Below are positions 31,817-43,750 of a DNA stretch of 64,000 bases, in pieces; positions within the stretch are counted from its first letter, which is position 1, and each line of letters starts with the position of its first letter. The stretch comes from Bemisia tabaci (taxonomy: Eukaryota; Arthropoda; Insecta; Hemiptera; Aleyrodidae), in NCBI RefSeq assembly GCF_918797505.1, contig NC_092797.1, positions 21,279,372 through 21,343,371 on the forward strand. Reading direction: 5' to 3'. The notes under the pieces were generated by a model, which was given only the letters and a program-made list of their open reading frames with translations, had not been told where the DNA came from and made no database searches. The position numbers and the translations under genes are program-made.

Positions 31817-32064
31817 GCGGGCTGATTGTTGAAATTGATAGACAAAGAAGACAAAAGGGATTCCGAGGGATCCTTCTGGTGGAAGTGGACAAAGGAGGTA
31901 GGTAATAGACTAAGTAACGGCAACCCACGAGGGACCTGATAGTTAGTCCATCATTTTCTCCCTTAGTCTATAAGAACCAACAATTTCAACCAATTGGATA
32001 GCTCCATACTCCCTATGTCTTCTTTGTCTATAGCTTTGTCTGTCAATTTCAATAATCGGGCCGC
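31817..32064. mobile_element. GCGGGCYGATT MITE, copy 3 (shorter, inverted relative to copy 1)
   Basis: Begins gcgggctgattgttgaaatt and ends aatttcaataatcgggccgc. The interior matches copy 1 in reverse orientation, with acaaaggaggtaggtaatag near the left and agtctataagaaccaacaa to the right, and it lacks part of the left side. 248 bp. Confidence 0.85.
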
Positions 32065-32210
32065 TGGTATGGAGTAGGGACCATGGAAAAGTGGGATAGA
32101 AAAGCTCTAAGTGACCATGAAAAAGAGGAGAGCCTTATCTTCGTTTCGTTGTATGTCTCATGGTTTCGTTCGACAGACAGCCGAGGAACGATGCGATGTA
32201 ACGGAGTGCT

Positions 32211-33176
32211 ATACAGAGTTAGTGTGAACGTTCAAATATTCCAAAATTGTCAGTTTTAATTATTACCCAGCATGTAACATTTTAACACAAGTTATAAGGG
32301 ATTTCGCCTGAAAATATTCTTCATTGGTCTGAAGAGATGGTACTTGCAAATCATTGTTTACGTGTAATGAAAACAAATGCTTTTAAGTATCTGTATGATA
32401 CCCAACATTTTGGTTCATAGAGAAGAGACATACAAATATGTTGACGTCACAAAATGCTGTTTCTAGAAAATAAAACTGGAAAGGGGGGCGCAAATTGTTA
32501 ATCGAATCTCAACTTCGATCATTGCTGGATTAGACCTTAGTTGTAGAGTTGCTACTATCGAGCAACGGTGGAGGGTTCTTTTAAGGCTTCTCCCAGCTAG
32601 TTATCATCAGGAAATCAGGTCGTTATTCGCAAAGCGTACAAGCAGTTTTAAGGCGTCTTACGGGTAGCGAATAAGACTTGTAATTTTTTTCAAGTTCCTG
32701 GAGCCTATTCGGAAATACAATAAGTCCTTTAAATCGACAAATGTATGATATTTTCTTTGTAAAAAAGTCCACCCCTCTTCCCCGTCTTCCCTTGTAAAAT
32801 GAAAATACTCTGCCTAACGTATCAAATTCATCCGACTTTTTCCGCCTCTCGCTTGCGACATTACTTTGATTCTCGATACGGATTCCGAAAGATAGCTCCT
32901 ATCTAATTGTATATACCTATTAAAAATAAAATAAATAAGTAAAATAGAATCATTAATGTAAACTTCGAAGGATTCAGACTTTCAGTCGATTCCATCTTTT
33001 TCTATTTCACTCGTGGGGCTGCCAGATTGTGCGATAAATGTGAATATTATACATGGATTTGAATTGGGAAGAGTGTCGGAAAAGCAACTTATCTGGCAAC
33101 AATAGAGTCTGCGAGGGACGAGAGGCTGCCTTCCTGGGAAAATGTTAAAGTAAATATTTTAAAGTAAGTTTGAATA
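32211..33176. other. Geneless stretch
   Basis: Nothing recognised over nearly 1 kb: AT-rich, no long frame, no repeat shared with the rest of the window. Confidence 0.4.
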
Positions 33177-33395
33177 ATTGCGCCAAACACAGCGGGGTCA
33201 GAAACGCATATTAGCGTCCATAAGATCACAACAATACTTCGCGCATTGCGCCAAACAGTGCGGTTGGCGAGAGGCGCATGTTAGCGCCTACACGCCCGCA
33301 GGAAAACTTCTCGCATTGCGCAAAACGGTGCGGTCGGCGAGAGGCGCATATTAGCGCCTACAAGGTCAAAAGAATACTTCACGCATTGCGCATAT
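33177..33395. repeat. 70 bp tandem repeat, about 3 units
   Basis: Units with acttcgcgcattgcgc, ggcgagaggcgcat and ttagcgcctaca have landmark acttc at 33236, 33306 and 33376, a period of 70 bp. A decayed unit precedes them. The words cttcacgcattgcgc and gcgcctacaa are also in the palindromic core of the 930-945 bp elements, so this array is a tandem derivative of that core. Confidence 0.82.
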
Positions 33396-33558
33396 CGACG
33401 GCGCGGCGTAAGTACGCAATCACATGTCTCGTTTGCGGTGTCTGAGAATCTCCGCCTCTATGACGGCACTCCATAAATTTTATTGGCATTTTTGAAGCCG
33501 AATATCACTCGCGTATGACCGGGGTTCCATGGGGCACAGCCCCTTGGCTAGCCGTGAC

Positions 33559-33588
33559 GGACGCGCAAAGCGCGTCCAGAGCGGCTAG
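33559..33588 (+). other. Helitron 3' end (hairpin plus CTAG)
   Basis: The hairpin ggacgcgc-aaa-gcgcgtcc (33559-33577) is followed by agagcgg, then ctag and a flanking t at 33589. An 8 bp GC stem, a 7-base spacer and CTAG before T are the textbook 3' end of a Helitron. The 5' end (TC...) could not be placed and no Rep or helicase is nearby, so it is probably a small non-autonomous copy. Confidence 0.75.
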
Positions 33589-33868
33589 TATCTTTAAAAG
33601 CTCGTCCATATCCATCCATCCTCAATACTTCACTTACCGTTTGTTATCTATAAGGAACGTAATTTGGTTAAGTGAATGTGAATTCTGAGGTCTCAGTATT
33701 TTTTTGGTTCATTAATTTTGATCAACACCCTCTTTCTGCTGAAGTTCTCAGAAGCCCATTCGAATTAAGACCTTTTCACCCTGTTTCTCGGGGTATTCAT
33801 CAGTAAAAAAAAAATGTCATCTCTGATCAACAGAAACATTGCATCCTTTGAGAAGTTCACCGAGTAAG

Positions 33869-34031
33869 CAGTGGCGTGGCGTGCTTTGCGATTTATCGAT
33901 TGTCATGCCATTTAGACCTAAGGAAAAGGATCGATGAAGAGTGATCGCAGCGTATACCTCAATAATCGATTCTTTTACAAAGGTTTAAATGGCAGAACAA
34001 TCGATACATCGCAATTTACGCTACGCCACTG
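33869..34031. mobile_element. hAT-like MITE, CAGTGGCG family, copy 3
   Basis: 163 bp. It begins cagtggcgtggcgtgctttg and ends cacgctacgccactg-like (tttacgctacgccactg). It is flanked by a perfect 8 bp duplication cgagtaag (33861-33868 and 34032-34039), which places the family with hAT. The interior carries several atcgat words next to tttaaatggca. Confidence 0.92.
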
Positions 34032-34039
34032 CGAGTAAG

Positions 34040-34929
34040 TCTGGCTAATTGGGTCATTTTCGGCAGCCAAATCGTCCTACACCTCGCACCCCAGTCATCA
34101 TTGAACGGAAATGGTGAGGTCAGTTCGATACAGGAATTACGTGCTATTATCCTCGAAAAATGGCGGTATGCTCGTCCTACGTCACCAGAAGTTTCCCAGC
34201 ATTAACTGCTCCTTCATGCAGTCTCCTCGCTATTCATATACATTGACATTGATCTTATGTGGACCATTTCCCAAATTCTTTGTAAAGACGTTAATAGCCT
34301 GTGACGCTGAATGTCTTAAAATATATTAACTAACTAACTAAATAACTAATTATGCGGACGGAAGGGCACGTTAGGGATGCAGCAAAACTACCAACCAGGG
34401 AAATTCAGCACTCATCCCTTCACCATTGCTAAAATCTTTAGCGGCCTTTAAATACCTTTTTACGAGCTAAAACAATCGATTTTGTGGAGAATTCTCCCGT
34501 GATCTGCAAGTTCTTAAGCGTTACATTATGCGCAACGAAATACCTTTTAAGCTTTTATCTCTATCATCGTTGTAAAATTTACGTGAAATGTAGTTTTATC
34601 TTCTGGACAATTGATTAAAGAAAATCTTTGAAAAACCAAAGTTCATTTCAGAATTTTACATCAAAAAGTATTTTTTAAGAGCTTATTCTTACAATATTGT
34701 TGAAAACTTCCTTACTAACTTAGAATACCTTCCAAGACTGAACGAATGCCTTTAGAGGAAATTTCAGTACATTCGAAATTTCTTTAGCGTATTAAAATAT
34801 CTCTCGATCACTTATACCGTCTCTTCCCAGAGGGAGAAGCGTGACTCCATTCCACGCTCGCAAAGACTCAAACAATTCAATTTTTCGCCTAAATATGACT
34901 CTGCAAATTCAATCCGAAATTGGACTGAT
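34040..34929. other. Geneless stretch
   Basis: No gene or shared repeat recognised; AT-rich, with only short frames. Confidence 0.4.
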
Positions 34930-35545
34930 TTCTGCATGTAATCAGAGGAAGAATAATTGGAATTGTCCGCTAGAAATGGACTTTATCTTGCAATCAGGAT
35001 CTACATAGTCTGGCTCATCCATTAAAACACTTGTGTGCATAGGAAAACTAACGGTACATACGTTTTTTCTGAATTGAGCAACATATTGTGGCTTCTAATC
35101 GCAAAACGTAATCCATATGCGCAACAGGATCTCTGTAAAACTACATGTATGTAATCAAAGTAAAATTGGACTTCATTTTACAAATAGGAACCAAAATTTG
35201 TCACTCAATCCAGAAACAACGTATGCACCTTTAGTTTTCCTGCGCACAAAAGTGTTATGGATGGGCCAGCCTTTGTTGATCCCAGTTGCAAAATAAAGTC
35301 TAATTGTATGTAATAAAATAGTAAATTTCTATGTAATAATCAGAGGAAGAATCGTTGGAATTTTCAGTCAGAAATGAATTTAATTTTGTAATTAGGATCT
35401 ACAGAGTCTGGCTCATCCATAAAAACACTTGTGTGCTTAGGAACTCTAATGGCACATACGTTGTTTCTGAATTGAGTAACAAATTGTGGTTCCTATTTGC
35501 AAAACGTAGTCCATATGTGCAACAGGATCTCTGTAAAATTGCGAT
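34930..35545. repeat. attggacttcattttgcaa family, direct and inverted copies
   Basis: 34939-35143 and 35335-35540 are direct copies about 396 bp apart: taatcagaggaagaat, gtctggctcatcca, aaacacttgtgtgc, gcaacaggatctctgtaaaa. Between them (about 35160-35285) is an inverted copy (acgtatgcacc, cacaaaagtgttatggatg). Related to 28186-28590. A 120-codon frame crossing the last copy is not a gene. Confidence 0.8.
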
Positions 35546-35639
35546 TGTCACGGAAATTTCGATATATCGAAGCGGAGTCACGTTGTTTCGTCCGAGACAC
35601 GACGATTTACCCCATATCGATCGTGCGAAACGGGCCATC

Positions 35640-36035
35640 GGCGTCTATTCGCAGCGTCTAGTCGCGATTGCAAGCGAAGAGCGAAGCCGGCGAGTGAGAG
35701 TGCGAGTACAGCTTTAGGGGGTGCCCGCGTCAATGTCGGGGGGCCTGGGCGGGGGGCGAGAGGGGTCGTCGCTGGGGGACCGAAGCGGCATGGCGGCCCA
35801 GGGGATGGGGGTGGGGGGAGGGGCGTCGCGTCGTCCGGCTCGGCCGAACGCGCCTCGTCGAGCAGGAGCTGACGCGACGAGTAGCGATGGAAGAGTGAAA
35901 TCGAAAGCGCGACCCGACCGCGGCCGTACCTCGGGAAACGCGGCCTCGGAGTTTTCCCGGCCGGTAACCCAATTATTCCGACGCGGACGTTTCCGAGGGT
36001 TTCCAGCGGGGGACCAGGGGCTTGATTACTGTGGC
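35640..36035. other. CpG-rich islet
   Basis: Highly GC-rich, CG-dense DNA (gacgcgacgagtagcgatgg, gaccgcggccgtacctcgg) next to AT-rich sequence. A 168-codon minus frame and a 113-codon plus frame overlap each other, lack family motifs and are probably compositional. It could be a promoter or first-exon region. Confidence 0.4.
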
Positions 36036-36166
36036 TGGATCGGCGATAAGAATCGCTTCTAATGGAAAGTGGCTCCAAAATCACCGATGAACAAATCGGG
36101 AAAGTTGAAAGGAGGGGTATCGATAAGGGTCGTATTTGGGCCCACTTTAGCCGAATTGCCGCAACA

Positions 36167-36599
36167 AGGTGTCTAGCATCAGGATTATCCCGATTCCATC
36201 AGGATTTAATCCCGATTTCATCAGGATTTGAGGAAAAATCGGTCGTAAAATCAGGTGTACGGTTTCGACTGTATATAGTGTATATACCTCATGTATGTAT
36301 CTATGGTTACGCACGATCTCTTGTTTTCCTTGTCCTTCCCACGCATATACATGCTCCTCTGGTCCATCTAGATTTTTCATTATTTCCTTCCCTTTCCCCC
36401 CTTTTTCCTACATCAGGATTTGAGAAAAGTCGGCTGTCCGATCGGATATTTTAATTATGCTTTCGCATACGCTTATGCACAAATTTTAATTTTTCTCCGC
36501 AAAAAATCAGGATTTGGAAAAATTTTGAAATCAGGATTTAGCAGCAAAAAATCAGGAAAAATCAGGATTTCCCAAAATGAAAAAAAAAACTAGACACCC
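36167..36599. mobile_element. GGTGTCTAG MITE relative
   Basis: Starts aggtgtctagcatcagg and ends ctagacacccc, inverted, with an atcaggatt-rich interior. It shares ends with the CAGGGTGTCTAC family, but no target duplication is evident. A further partial member follows at about 36647-36905 (gggtgtctaccgtcag, caggaaaat words) without a clear right end. Confidence 0.7.
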
Positions 36600-36912
36600 C
36601 GCTCAACTTTACGATTTTTTGCGTTTATTAACAAGGTCTGTATAAGGGTGTCTACCGTCAGTTAAAACTGGAAAATAACAGGAAAATCGGTCATGAATCA
36701 GGAAATTCTGAGCGTTAAGCGTCAAGCGTTTTTCAACTACACGCAGTTCAGCACATGCACGAGTGAATCATTTGATTCAATTCATCAAATATGTTGGTTC
36801 GTGAAATCAAACGAACGCCACTATATTCGTACTAATAATCAGGAAATTTAATTTTAAATTACAGGAAAAAATTCGGAAAATATCAAGACAATCCAAAACG
36901 AAATTTTAGATT

Positions 36913-39565
36913 GAACGGAGTACATCATGATTTGCTTATTTCCGGTCTCTTTTTGGGTCCAAAACATGGTCCAAAAATGGGTCTGATGGCCGGTTTTGGC
37001 GAAAAATGCGGACCATATTCGTTTGCAGTATATTCAAGAATCTTCGACGTGGAAATTCGGTGTTCGGAATATAGTTCGGATACTTCCAAGTATCACTTTT
37101 TAATACGAAACTCTGTGAAGCGTGCAAGGAGCAATTGACCCATTTCACCAGCTATCTTCCGAGAAATAGGATAGGATAAATCACGAGAATATTAGTACCC
37201 GTCTCCAGGTAACCTACCTACGGTCGATGCTAAATATACATACATGTAGGGCTGCTAGAATGCATAATTGCAGGGTCTATCATTTTTTTCTCTCCTTTTT
37301 ATACTTGCCTCCTCAGCTGCTGACGTTTACCTTTCATTTGCGCCTATTCCTTCATCCCTCTGTCACCTTTGCCACCTCCTGTTCCGCTATCGCATGAGGG
37401 TGCCTGTCGCGGTGCCCCCCCCCCCCCCCCCCCCCGCAAACGTTTGTTCTCGTACGCGTGCTTTGAATATATGACCCTTTTTGTACATGTCTACTGTGAA
37501 ACCGCAAAAACGCTTACATCGTTTTTAGCGTTTCAAAATCTCCTCTCCTATTTCATTTATCAAAGGAGAACGAACCAACACCGCGCTTGAAATGCTCTCA
37601 GAATACCCTGTACGCGGAGAGAAAAAATCAGGGGAGTTTTCAAAAAGTGACGTTCAGTATTTTTCCATTCATGAAATAATTTATAGTAAAAAGTCTAGAG
37701 TCACAAACCCAGTTGGCATTTTCGCAATTTCACATTTGAAGTGTATTGTCAATGCTCGTTTCTAAAAGCCCTAATCTCAGCGAATGGTATATGGTTTGTG
37801 GTTATTTGGTCTAGTTCATTCATCATATTCAGTCTCGTCTGATTCTAAGCTTTTATACAGGAGAGTATTGCGCCTCTCAAGTTGTTGCATGGTGTGAAAT
37901 CTACACTTTTTTCGGGTCTAAAATGTTGGGTTCCGTCGCGTTTTCCGAGTTTTCTGAGTGCAAGTTTTGAACGTGTTCCAGTGAAATTTCCGATTCTACA
38001 ATATTAATGGTATGCCCAAAGTAAGACGAGTAAAAACGAGTTTCAGGCGTTCTTGTTTTCCTTCAGGAACTTTCATATCAGCTCAATAGCAAAAAAATAT
38101 ATTTTGAACTACGTTTAGTTAGTATATTGAAGGGTTCGAATCAGGAAAGAGCAACGTTTGTAGGAACGAGAGATTCCTACCCGCAGAATGACCGTATAAT
38201 TAGTTTGGCAAGTTTTATCATAGCTTCTCTAACTTTGAAGTTGCATCTGCTATTTTTAGATCCTCATTGAGTATAGCGCGGCACACACCGTTGACCTACT
38301 CTTGGAGACTCTCCGAAAATACTTCACCGATCCCGAAGGGATGTTCGATTCATGATTTATCATCTATCGTTTGAACTTACGCCTGCAAAGTGCAAAGACG
38401 GTCTACTAGGATAGAATAATTGCTTCCGATTAAACCTCTTCCCCTGAGAAAAACTTGCGTTGAATCAATAGAAATTCCAATTATAATGCTCGGACGAAAA
38501 TTGCATTGATTCATCAGGAAACCTTGTTTCAAACTGTACAGTTGTTCCAAAGATATTCCTGTCACTTTAAATATATTTCCGGTTGATTCAACGAGAGCTC
38601 TCGTCAAATGGAAAATGTTTAATATCGAGAAATGGAATATCAAGGATTTCGGAGTCCACGTCATAATTTGGCTCTTTTTTAACGAAGAGGCCCATGAACT
38701 TTTTCCACTTAAAGAATAGCAACAAGTTCGCCTTCAATAATGTGATATGTAATTTGTGCGTCTTTGAAGAAGCAACAGTTGCTTGCACCAGATTGAGCAT
38801 GTTCATTGTTCATTTGGTTTTTACTCGAAGAAGACATGAAATTCCCTCATTTATAGTGTTTTACTCTTACTCTGATTAGCTCTTCTTCAAAAAATTTACA
38901 GCCAATAGACAAACAGACATAGGTTCAAGCATTTTCATTTGGTTCCAACTGCAGGGACGCTTCTAAAAAGCCGCTTAGTTCTGAACCTCCTTAACCTGTA
39001 TCGAAAAGGTAATGAAGCCCCGAACTGAATCTTGTGGGAGCAGCGGAAATTCAGGCATTTTATCGTTCGTTTAGTGCTGATAGCGACACTGTTTCCAATT
39101 AAATGTGGGTGTGTTCTCGTCTCTTAGTTGGACCAGGTGATTCGGTGGCGTACTGACACTGACGGGGCACGATACTATGATGTCAAGAAACTACTGTAAG
39201 TTCATTCAAGCTTCGCCTTGGAGCTCCAAACAATGTTAACAAGTTCGATTGTGAGTCGGCGTTCTTGGTTCACGGACGATCGTTGCTGAAAATGATTAGT
39301 CGTCACTTTGCGTAGACGCCAAACTTAATCTCCTTCGCTTCGTTGCGCGAAGTTGCCTTTCGAGTTCACATGCCGCAAAAACCAGCTCCTCCACCCGTTG
39401 TACACTTGTTCAGCGTGTGAGGCTGACCATGCTATTCGGTTCAGTTTCACTTATTTCCAGATAACGAAGCACACTGGTTTCATTGCCAGGTCTTGCAAGT
39501 TTGTATTCGGGTTTTCTCCTAATCTAAATGTATGTGAAACAATCGGTAGATTGGACAAACTGCAT
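36913..39565. other. Apparently unique stretch
   Basis: 2.65 kb with no repeat shared within the window and no protein recognised. Contains a run of about 20 C at 37416-37435. Two overlapping minus-strand frames at 38377-38806 lack family signatures. Confidence 0.4.
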
Positions 39566-40245
39566 AGGCGTAGCTAGGCCATTTTGCTGGGGGGGGCCTG
39601 GCCCCCCACCACCGGGGGGTCTGGGGGGTATGGAATACCCCCCAGGTCAGCGGGGGGTCCGGGGGGCCTCCCCCGGAAAATTTTTGAAATTTTAACTCTA
39701 TTTGAGCGCATCTCGAGGCACTTGTGGCGTTAATCTTCCTTCAATTTCTGCATAAAATTCACCCAGTTTTATGCATTTTAAGGTTAAAATACTTTGAAAT
39801 TGTTGCATTCAACAGGTTATTCCATTTATTTTCTCACTTTTAACCACTCATTTGTGTGAAAATTGCGAAATAAATGTTTAGTGAATGCCAGAATCATTGT
39901 TCTGTATTAGGAAAAGCCCATGCAAAGTAAAATATAATATATAATGAGCAAGACGTAACTATGAACGAATGAGCATTTGTCATGTACCAAAAAATAAAGA
40001 TATGAATTATGAATTAGAAAAAAATCGATTGCATCCAGATTTTTTAGAGCAATTCAACTGAATAATGAACAGAGAAGAAAAAACTAACCGTTCGAGCGCG
40101 AGATTTTAAGTAAAAACTATGTGCATTGAGAGTGATAAATTTCAATCAGTGCACCATCCAGAATTTCTGGGGGGGCCAGATGATACTATTTCCAATTTTG
40201 GGGGGGGCCAGGCCCCCCCTGGCCCCCCCTTCCTACGCCACTGAC
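39566..40245. mobile_element. Inverted-repeat element with G-run ends
   Basis: Starts ataggcgtagctaggcca followed by a G run and ggcctggcccccc. Ends ggccccccct, ttcctacgccactg, roughly inverted. The interior, about 500 bp, is AT-rich. About 680 bp, no transposase. The ends resemble other elements whose ends are CAGTGGCGTAG. Confidence 0.62.
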
Positions 40246-40722
40246 AAACTGCCTCGCATAGAGTCGATTTCCACAAAGAATTTAAATGAAGGTGTTAAAA
40301 AGCTTCCAACTTTCAAGAATGTCTACTGTCTTGCGAGGAATGCAACTATTTCGAATGATCTCTCTAATTTATTGATGTTTTGCCCAACCATTTTAAATTA
40401 AGGTTTCATTTCCATGCACGGTTATATTTAATCAGTTCCTTCTTTTTTGTGTTTTGGGGGGAAATTGTGAGGTAATCTCATGAAACTCATTCATGAAAGC
40501 ACTCATTTTAGCCGAGTCCTATTAGGGTTGAAGCCAGGACTAGTTAAATGTTATGATTTTTTGGGCTCATTTTCCTCAGGAGATCAAGAAGAATCTTATG
40601 CACTAAATTTTGTCAAAATTCTCCCAAAATTTGACTCCAACCCCCATCCCGCCCCCCCCCCCCAATTGAAAATTGACCGAATAAATCTACAGATTTTTCC
40701 TCTCCCCTGATTACCACCCCAA
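40246..40722. other. Geneless stretch
   Basis: No gene recognised; short C runs near 40655. Confidence 0.4.
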
Positions 40723-40880
40723 GGGTCGTCCATAAAATTGACAACATCTCCAATTTTTGACCCTTTCCCCTCCTCCCTCCAAGTGGAGCACCTCTAATCA
40801 ATTCTTTTCGCATGCGAGGCACCTCCAGCTCCCCTCCTCACCCCGTCCCTAGGCAACTGACGCAATTTATGGACGGCCCC
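40723..40880. mobile_element. GGGTCGTCCATAAA MITE
   Basis: 158 bp with ends gggtcgtccataaaattgac and gcaatttatggacggcccc, inverted with small mismatches. The interior is CT-rich. No target duplication found. A short non-autonomous DNA transposon by structure. Confidence 0.75.
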
Positions 40881-42640
40881 GTTCCGCGTCTCAACGGGTT
40901 ACCGAGATTCGGTGTCTTCGGGGCTCGCGAACGGACGGAATGGCGGAACCGCGGTCGAAAGTGAAATGGCTCCACCTCGATTCAGCGAGAGCTTTTTCCG
41001 GCTTCAGGTTCCGAAGTTTCGGTGCGCTCGGGTTCGATCCGACAACCGAGTGAATGAGTATGAGCTGTATTGAGACTTTAGAGGGAAAGAAAAGTAGGTC
41101 ATTCCCCCTGTCGCCCTTGTGTCCTCCGCCTCCTCCGCCGCCTCCTCGGCCCGGGTCGCGGCGCGGCCTCCTCTCTCTCGCTCCTTCCATTGACTATGCC
41201 CCCGGAGCCCCCCGCGCCGCGACGCGCTCTCTCTCCCGCCCCGGCCGCGTTATGCATGGCGCCCTGCGCCTGCCTCGCGCTCCGCTCCGCTCCGCCTCGC
41301 CTCGCCTCGCGGCCTGCATGTTGATTTTAGTACGTCTCTGGCTTTTGTGGTGATCGAGCGCTCCGCGTTTGCCTCCTCCAGTAGTTCCAGTGCCCCACTC
41401 CAGTCTCCCGGTCGCTTCGGTGTCGTCCCGCTTTCGGTCGTTGCCGATCTTGACGTTGATATCGACGACCCTGTGCTTCGCGGACGGATTTTCTGTTTTT
41501 GTTTTTGCTTTTTGATTACTCTCGTGAACGCGACCCGGTGCTGTGTGTCCTCCCCCGGCCCCGACGCAATTTTTTGTGGTGACTACCCTCCAAGTGTTGT
41601 GTTTCTAACAGTGTCAGTGTTTCCGGATCCTCGCCCAGGATTATTCGCTGGATACGTTATCTCTCGAGTCTACGAACTTTTATTTACGAGGTTCGTTCAC
41701 TTTATTCAAGTCTCTCTTATGCGTTTTCTTCCAGGCGGGGTGTTTACCTTTCGCTTGGATTTAGTTTGGTTTTCCTTGATCTCCCCTAGTTTACAAGAAT
41801 CCAATAAGGATGTTCGTTGTTGGAATTAAGATAATCGAACGATTGGGGGAAAGTCCGGAAAATGAAAAGGAGGGAGGAATGTTTTTCTAGATTGAAAATG
41901 TGAAGGAGCAAAGCAGCAAAATCTCTGACTATTTAGGAAAATGTTTTCCTTCCTCTCCGTCGTTGGTATTTATTTAAACTTAATCGATGTTGAATGTAAA
42001 ACGAAAGCTTGGTTTTTTAAACGATTCATTGTACCCTTGCTGGGAACTGAATTTACTCAGCCTTGTGAGGTGTATTGCAATGCAGTGGTAGGGAGAAACT
42101 CGACGCTTGGAGCCGCGTGCTGGGGCTGGGGGTCACGTGATGAGTTTCCATGGGGCTGCCCTACCACAACTTTAAACTCGAGCTTTCGGTTCCCGAGCGC
42201 ATTTAGACTTGCCGCCTACTCCTTTCCCCTTCAAAGTGCATTTGGATTTAAATTAATTCTTCGACCAAAATTAAAATACGTCTCTCTGACATCATCCTCT
42301 TTTTCCACCTATTAATATTCGGTGAAAATCCTTGAAGCCACTACTGGCTCTACCCGAACTTTTGCCAACCGGACATAGATTTCGTCACGGTTCATGATCA
42401 GTCGAAAGAATATTGATAAGCTTAGTTGAAGCTTAGTGACATGCAAAGCTTCTTGAAGGTAGTCAGTAAGGCAAGTAGATTTGCAACGTTGCTTCTTTCC
42501 GGTTTATTTTTGATTCATATGGAAGGAGAACCAATTGCTGCCACTGATTATCGAATTTTCTCAGAGATCCTTCTTGCCTTATCAAGTTTTCAACAAAAAT
42601 ATCCGTTTGGCAAAATATTAACCGGTTTTCTTTCCGATAG
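40881..42640. other. CpG-rich islet and downstream stretch
   Basis: 41080-41330 is very GC- and CG-rich; to about 41700 the DNA stays GC-rich with a 160-codon plus frame (41347-41829) rich in Ser, Phe, Cys and Val and without a recognisable domain. The whole has the look of a promoter and 5' leader exon, but no TATA, initiator or donor stands out. At 42641 ttttctttccgatag|gtaaat is a weak splice-like junction. Confidence 0.4.
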
Positions 42641-42659
42641 GTAAATATGCGGATTTTTT

Positions 42660-43600
42660 AAGATGACGCCACCAATAATTGAGGTGGTAATGCGTATCAC
42701 TATAGTGCAATTAGTCAGCAAAATTTAGTATTTATCGAAGGAATGAACTGATATCAATTTTTAAAAGCGGCCTCGACCTCGTTTTCTTAGTTCAAGCTTC
42801 TTCCACAGGAAGCAATTCCTTCACAACCATTATAACCCGTTAAAGACAGTTATGGGGGGTCGTGGTCGTTTATCGGTCTTGGAAAAGCACGTGTTCCGCC
42901 TATCAAAGTTGTCCAAATTGATAGGAATATAGAATTACGTAATGATCCAGGATGCATTAATTTTTTTTGACGTATTCATGGCTGATGCAATTGGTGCCTC
43001 ACAACTTTCCATCGAGCGCGCATACTTACTTGACCTTGTTTCAAAAATCATTTCCCCCTCCCACCAATTGACATTTTTCCGAGTTCTGAAGTAGTGAAAC
43101 TAAATGCATCTTAAAATCTCAAATTTTTAGTTTTTGTATTGCCGTTTCTTACATCCATCAACTAAAATATTTAAACGAAAAATTATGGATAAGCTGTTAT
43201 CATCTCAGAGGTTGCCTCTAAAGGGGACGTATGTATTGAGTTAGCATTTCGTCGTTTCCTAGTTGAGGGAACATAACTCCATTCCTAGTTTCCAAAATTG
43301 ACTGAAACATTTATATTTCTTCAAAGATTACGAGCGTACAATTTGTGTCCAGGATTTTGCTGATTTATACTATAACAAGAGGAAGATTTTAATGAATTTT
43401 CCAGCTGCATGTAAATGCTAGAGGTTTCGTAGTGATAATACGATTTTCAAATGGAATTTTCGCAACGTCGTAATGTTTTTACATTATTTCGTTCGGAAAA
43501 CGACGATGTACCCCCTTCCCCCCTCCCCCTCTTCCCTAAATCAAGAGCTGCAAATTTTCAATCAAAGCCGTCGCTACGAGGACTTGTCCGCAGGTGCGAG
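42660..43600. other. Geneless stretch
   Basis: Nothing recognised; AT-rich, short frames only. Confidence 0.35.
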
Positions 43601-43750
43601 TCTTGCAAGTTGGCAACACTGTTTTCCTCCATTTAAATCAATTATAAATAATCGATGCTTGTTGAGGCTAGTATCGATACCTATCGATCATTTTACGTAA
43701 ACCTAAGCCGGCGACGCTCAGTGTTGCCAAATTTTAAGAATCGCCACTGC
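43600..43750. repeat. Palindromic unit with ttggcaacactg ends
   Basis: aagttggcaacactg (to 43621) and cagtgttgccaaa (43719-43731) are inverse; the middle contains tccatttaaat, aatcgatgc and gtatcgatacctatcgat. Related to 22185-22502 and 51636-51790. The following gaatcgccactgc is also shared with the copy at 51.7 kb. Confidence 0.72.

Larger units (their letters stand above)
31040..32210. repeat. Degenerate tandem array of about 150 bp units with two MITE insertions
   Basis: Units contain gttccacgagatgcttctc, ctgagaacgttgtaacgga, gtggaatggaaaagctcaag and agaagagcctcggcttcg. Starts are at about 31075, 31220 and 31659, with a last diverged unit near 32070. A CAGGGTGTCTAC element splits one unit at 31269 and a GCGGGCYGATT element splits another at 31817. 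The array is therefore older than both insertions. Confidence 0.78.

Noticed and set aside
35578..36084. 168-codon minus-strand frame
   Set aside because: Overlaps an equally open plus frame in a GC-rich islet; Pro/Arg/Ser-rich without recognisable domain.
38377..38806. Two overlapping minus-strand frames that might be one broken gene
   Set aside because: Joining the frames gave further stops and no recognisable family.
41020..41050. cgggttcgatccga resembling a tRNA B box
   Set aside because: No 5 bp T-arm pairing, no A box or acceptor stem at the right distance; chance match in GC-rich DNA.
41347..41829. 160-codon plus-strand frame
   Set aside because: Hydrophobic and Ser-rich but no domain, no clear start context and no splice signals that would support an exon.
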